Shown here: piece after piece, positions 62,659 to 64,000 of the stretch
How positions within the stretch are numbered: position 1 is the stretch's first letter
Layout of the letters: each line of letters opens with the position of its first letter
NCBI RefSeq assembly: GCF_000367345.1
Contig: NZ_BARE01000007.1
Span: 156,831 to 220,830, forward strand
Direction of reading: 5' to 3'
Source of the DNA: Sphingobium xenophagum NBRC 107872
GTDB lineage: Bacteria; Pseudomonadota; Alphaproteobacteria; Sphingomonadales; Sphingomonadaceae
Length of the DNA stretch: 64,000 bases
Notes under the pieces: model-generated
Seen by the model: the letters and a program-made list of their open reading frames with translations, nothing else
Databases searched by the model: none
What the model was told of the DNA's origin: nothing
Made by a program: the position numbers and the translations under genes

Positions 62659-63956
62659 CCGCCCCAATAGAAACTGGCGCCCCGACACAGCGCGAGCGGC
62701 TGAAAGCCATTATCGGCGGTTCGACCGGCAATCTGGTCGAATGGTATGACTGGTATGCCTATGCCGCCTTCACCCTCTATTTCGCACCGCACTTCTTCCC
62801 CAGCCAGGACCGTACAGCCCAGTTGCTGAGCGCAGCGGGCATCTTCGCCGTCGGTTTCCTGATGCGACCGATCGGCGCATGGCTGATGGGCGTTTATGCC
62901 GACCGGCACGGGCGCAAGAGCGGGTTGACGCTGTCGGTCGCGCTGATGTGTGCGGGATCGCTGCTGATCGCGGTGACGCCGGGTTATGAGACGATCGGCG
63001 TCGCAGCGCCCTTGCTGCTGGTGCTGGCGCGGTTGATGCAGGGGCTGTCGATTGGCGGGGAATATGGCGCGAGTGCGACCTATCTCTCCGAAATGGCGGG
63101 CAAGAACCGGCGCGGCTTTTTCTCCAGCTTTCAATATGTGACGCTGATCGCCGGGCAACTGGTGGCGATCTGCGTGCTGCTGGTGTTGCAGGCCGTACTG
63201 AGCGAGGCGCAACTGGATGCATGGGGCTGGCGGATACCCTTTTTCATTGGCGGGGGGCTGGCGGTCATTGTGTTCTGGCTGCGGCGCGGGCTGGCGGAAA
63301 CGCAAAGCTTTGCCGTGGCGAAGGCCGAGGGCGCGCCGAAATCGGGCTTCGTCGAATTGTTGACGACGCATCCGCGTGAAACCGCGACGGTGATGCTGTT
63401 GACCGCTGGCGGCACGATCGCTTTCTATGCCTATTCCATCTACATGCAGAAATTCCTGGTCAATACGAGCGGATTGAGCCGGGAGGCGGCATCGCAGATC
63501 AATGCAGCGACGCTCTTTGTATTCATGCTGTTACAGCCCGTTGCTGGCGCATTGTCCGACCGGATCGGGCGCAAGCCGCTGATGATCGGCTTCGGCGTTA
63601 TGGGCGTGCTTTGCACCTATCCGATCTTTGCGACGCTGGCAGTGACCAGGGACCCGCTGGTCGCCGGGCTGCTGGTGATGGGCGGACTGGTGATCGTCAC
63701 CGGATATACATCGATCAATGCCGTGGTGAAGGCCGAGCTGTTTCCAGCCCATATCCGCGCGCTGGGCGTCGCGCTGCCTTATGCGCTGGCCAATACGATG
63801 TTCGGCGGGACGGCGGAACTGGTCGCCTTATGGTTCAAGCAGGCCGGTATGGAGCAGGCATTCTATATCTATGTCAGCGTGATGATCGCCATCTCGCTGG
63901 TCGTCTATGTGCGGATGAAGGACACGGCGAAAACCAGCCTGATCCGGGAGGATTGA
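62655..63956 (+). CDS. MFS transporter, MHS family (alpha-ketoglutarate-permease-like)
   Basis: A 433-residue twelve-helix proton symporter. STGNLVEWYDWYAYAAFTLY is the MHS opening, followed by RPIGAWLMGVYADRHGRKSG and ALSDRIGRKPLM loops. The length and helix spacing resemble KgtP, which imports 2-oxoglutarate, but dicarboxylate or other organic-acid transport is equally possible. Unlike the MHS protein at 13301 it has no large extra loop. It overlaps the protease gene by ATGA and ends the chain; the last 44 bases of the window contain no gene that I can support. Confidence 0.88.
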   Translation: MTAPIETGAPTQRERLKAIIGGSTGNLVEWYDWYAYAAFTLYFAPHFFPSQDRTAQLLSAAGIFAVGFLMRPIGAWLMGVYADRHGRKSGLTLSVALMCAGSLLIAVTPGYETIGVAAPLLLVLARLMQGLSIGGEYGASATYLSEMAGKNRRGFFSSFQYVTLIAGQLVAICVLLVLQAVLSEAQLDAWGWRIPFFIGGGLAVIVFWLRRGLAETQSFAVAKAEGAPKSGFVELLTTHPRETATVMLLTAGGTIAFYAYSIYMQKFLVNTSGLSREAASQINAATLFVFMLLQPVAGALSDRIGRKPLMIGFGVMGVLCTYPIFATLAVTRDPLVAGLLVMGGLVIVTGYTSINAVVKAELFPAHIRALGVALPYALANTMFGGTAELVALWFKQAGMEQAFYIYVSVMIAISLVVYVRMKDTAKTSLIRED

Positions 63957-64000
63957 GGCGAAGCCGACACTGAGCCGAACATAGGCGCGGATGATATGTG

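Overview
The window is GC-rich, densely coding alphaproteobacterial chromosome. Several features point to Sphingomonadales, with a Sphingobium/Sphingomonas-like genome as my best guess: the alphaproteobacterial block ahcY-divL-tsaE-amgK-murU-addB-addA-trxA, an archaeal/eukaryote-type ProRS, a ScfR-regulated propionyl-CoA locus, PhaR, a DUF2256 micro-protein, and palindromic intergenic repeats of the CGTTCG...CGAACG and ATTCCCGC...GCGGGAA types. There is no rRNA, CRISPR array, transposase or prophage. Two tRNAs are present (Val-CAC and Ser-TGA).

Layout. 1-2.7 kb: end of pgi, gor and a convergent 2-oxoglutarate/Fe oxygenase. 2.8-12 kb: a propionyl-CoA to succinyl-CoA locus made of the divergent regulator scfR, a shared multi-site operator, pccB, methylmalonyl-CoA epimerase, methylmalonyl-CoA mutase, bioB, a possible micro-ORF and pccA; the gaps hold palindromic repeats. 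12-18.4 kb: a DUF2490 protein, an MHS-type transporter, a DUF2256 protein, and polyhydroxyalkanoate genes (thiolase, PhaC-like enzyme, PhaR). 18.4-22.8 kb: proS, the hslVU protease, two small proteins (one entericidin-like) and tRNA-Val. 22.9-33.6 kb: a secreted S9 peptidase, asd, a DUF2238 membrane protein, an alpha/beta hydrolase, a secreted M2 peptidase, a GGDEF cyclase, amn, a peroxiredoxin and a YqgE/AlgH protein.

33.7-46.6 kb: ahcY behind a structured leader, then a tightly overlapping operon of divL (cell-cycle pseudokinase), tsaE, amgK-murU (peptidoglycan recycling) and addB-addA (double-strand-break repair), followed by trxA. 46.7-53.9 kb: an IMPase-like phosphatase, argJ, a double TonB-C-like periplasmic protein, secA, a PilZ protein, an AT-richer PAP2_3 (Aur1-like) gene and tRNA-Ser. 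54-64 kb: peptidoglycan genes (mltB-like, rlpA, D,D-carboxypeptidase) running into a chain of overlapping genes (tmk, holB, metG, tatD, an MBL hydrolase, a retropepsin-like protease and an MHS transporter).

How the genes work together. The propionate locus combines carboxylase, epimerase and mutase with biotin synthase, which makes the carboxylase cofactor. Its regulator lies across a cluster of TTTGCAAA-like sites, and a predicted amino-acid hydroxylase sits just behind the regulator. The most distinctive single feature is the DivL homologue, whose phospho-acceptor position is tyrosine in an otherwise intact histidine-kinase core. I see no clearly new multi-gene defence or mobile system. The leads most worth testing are regulatory (ScfR operator, ahcY leader, an RpoH-like promoter giving a near-leaderless hslV, a repeat-derived Shine-Dalgarno for bioB) and small proteins.
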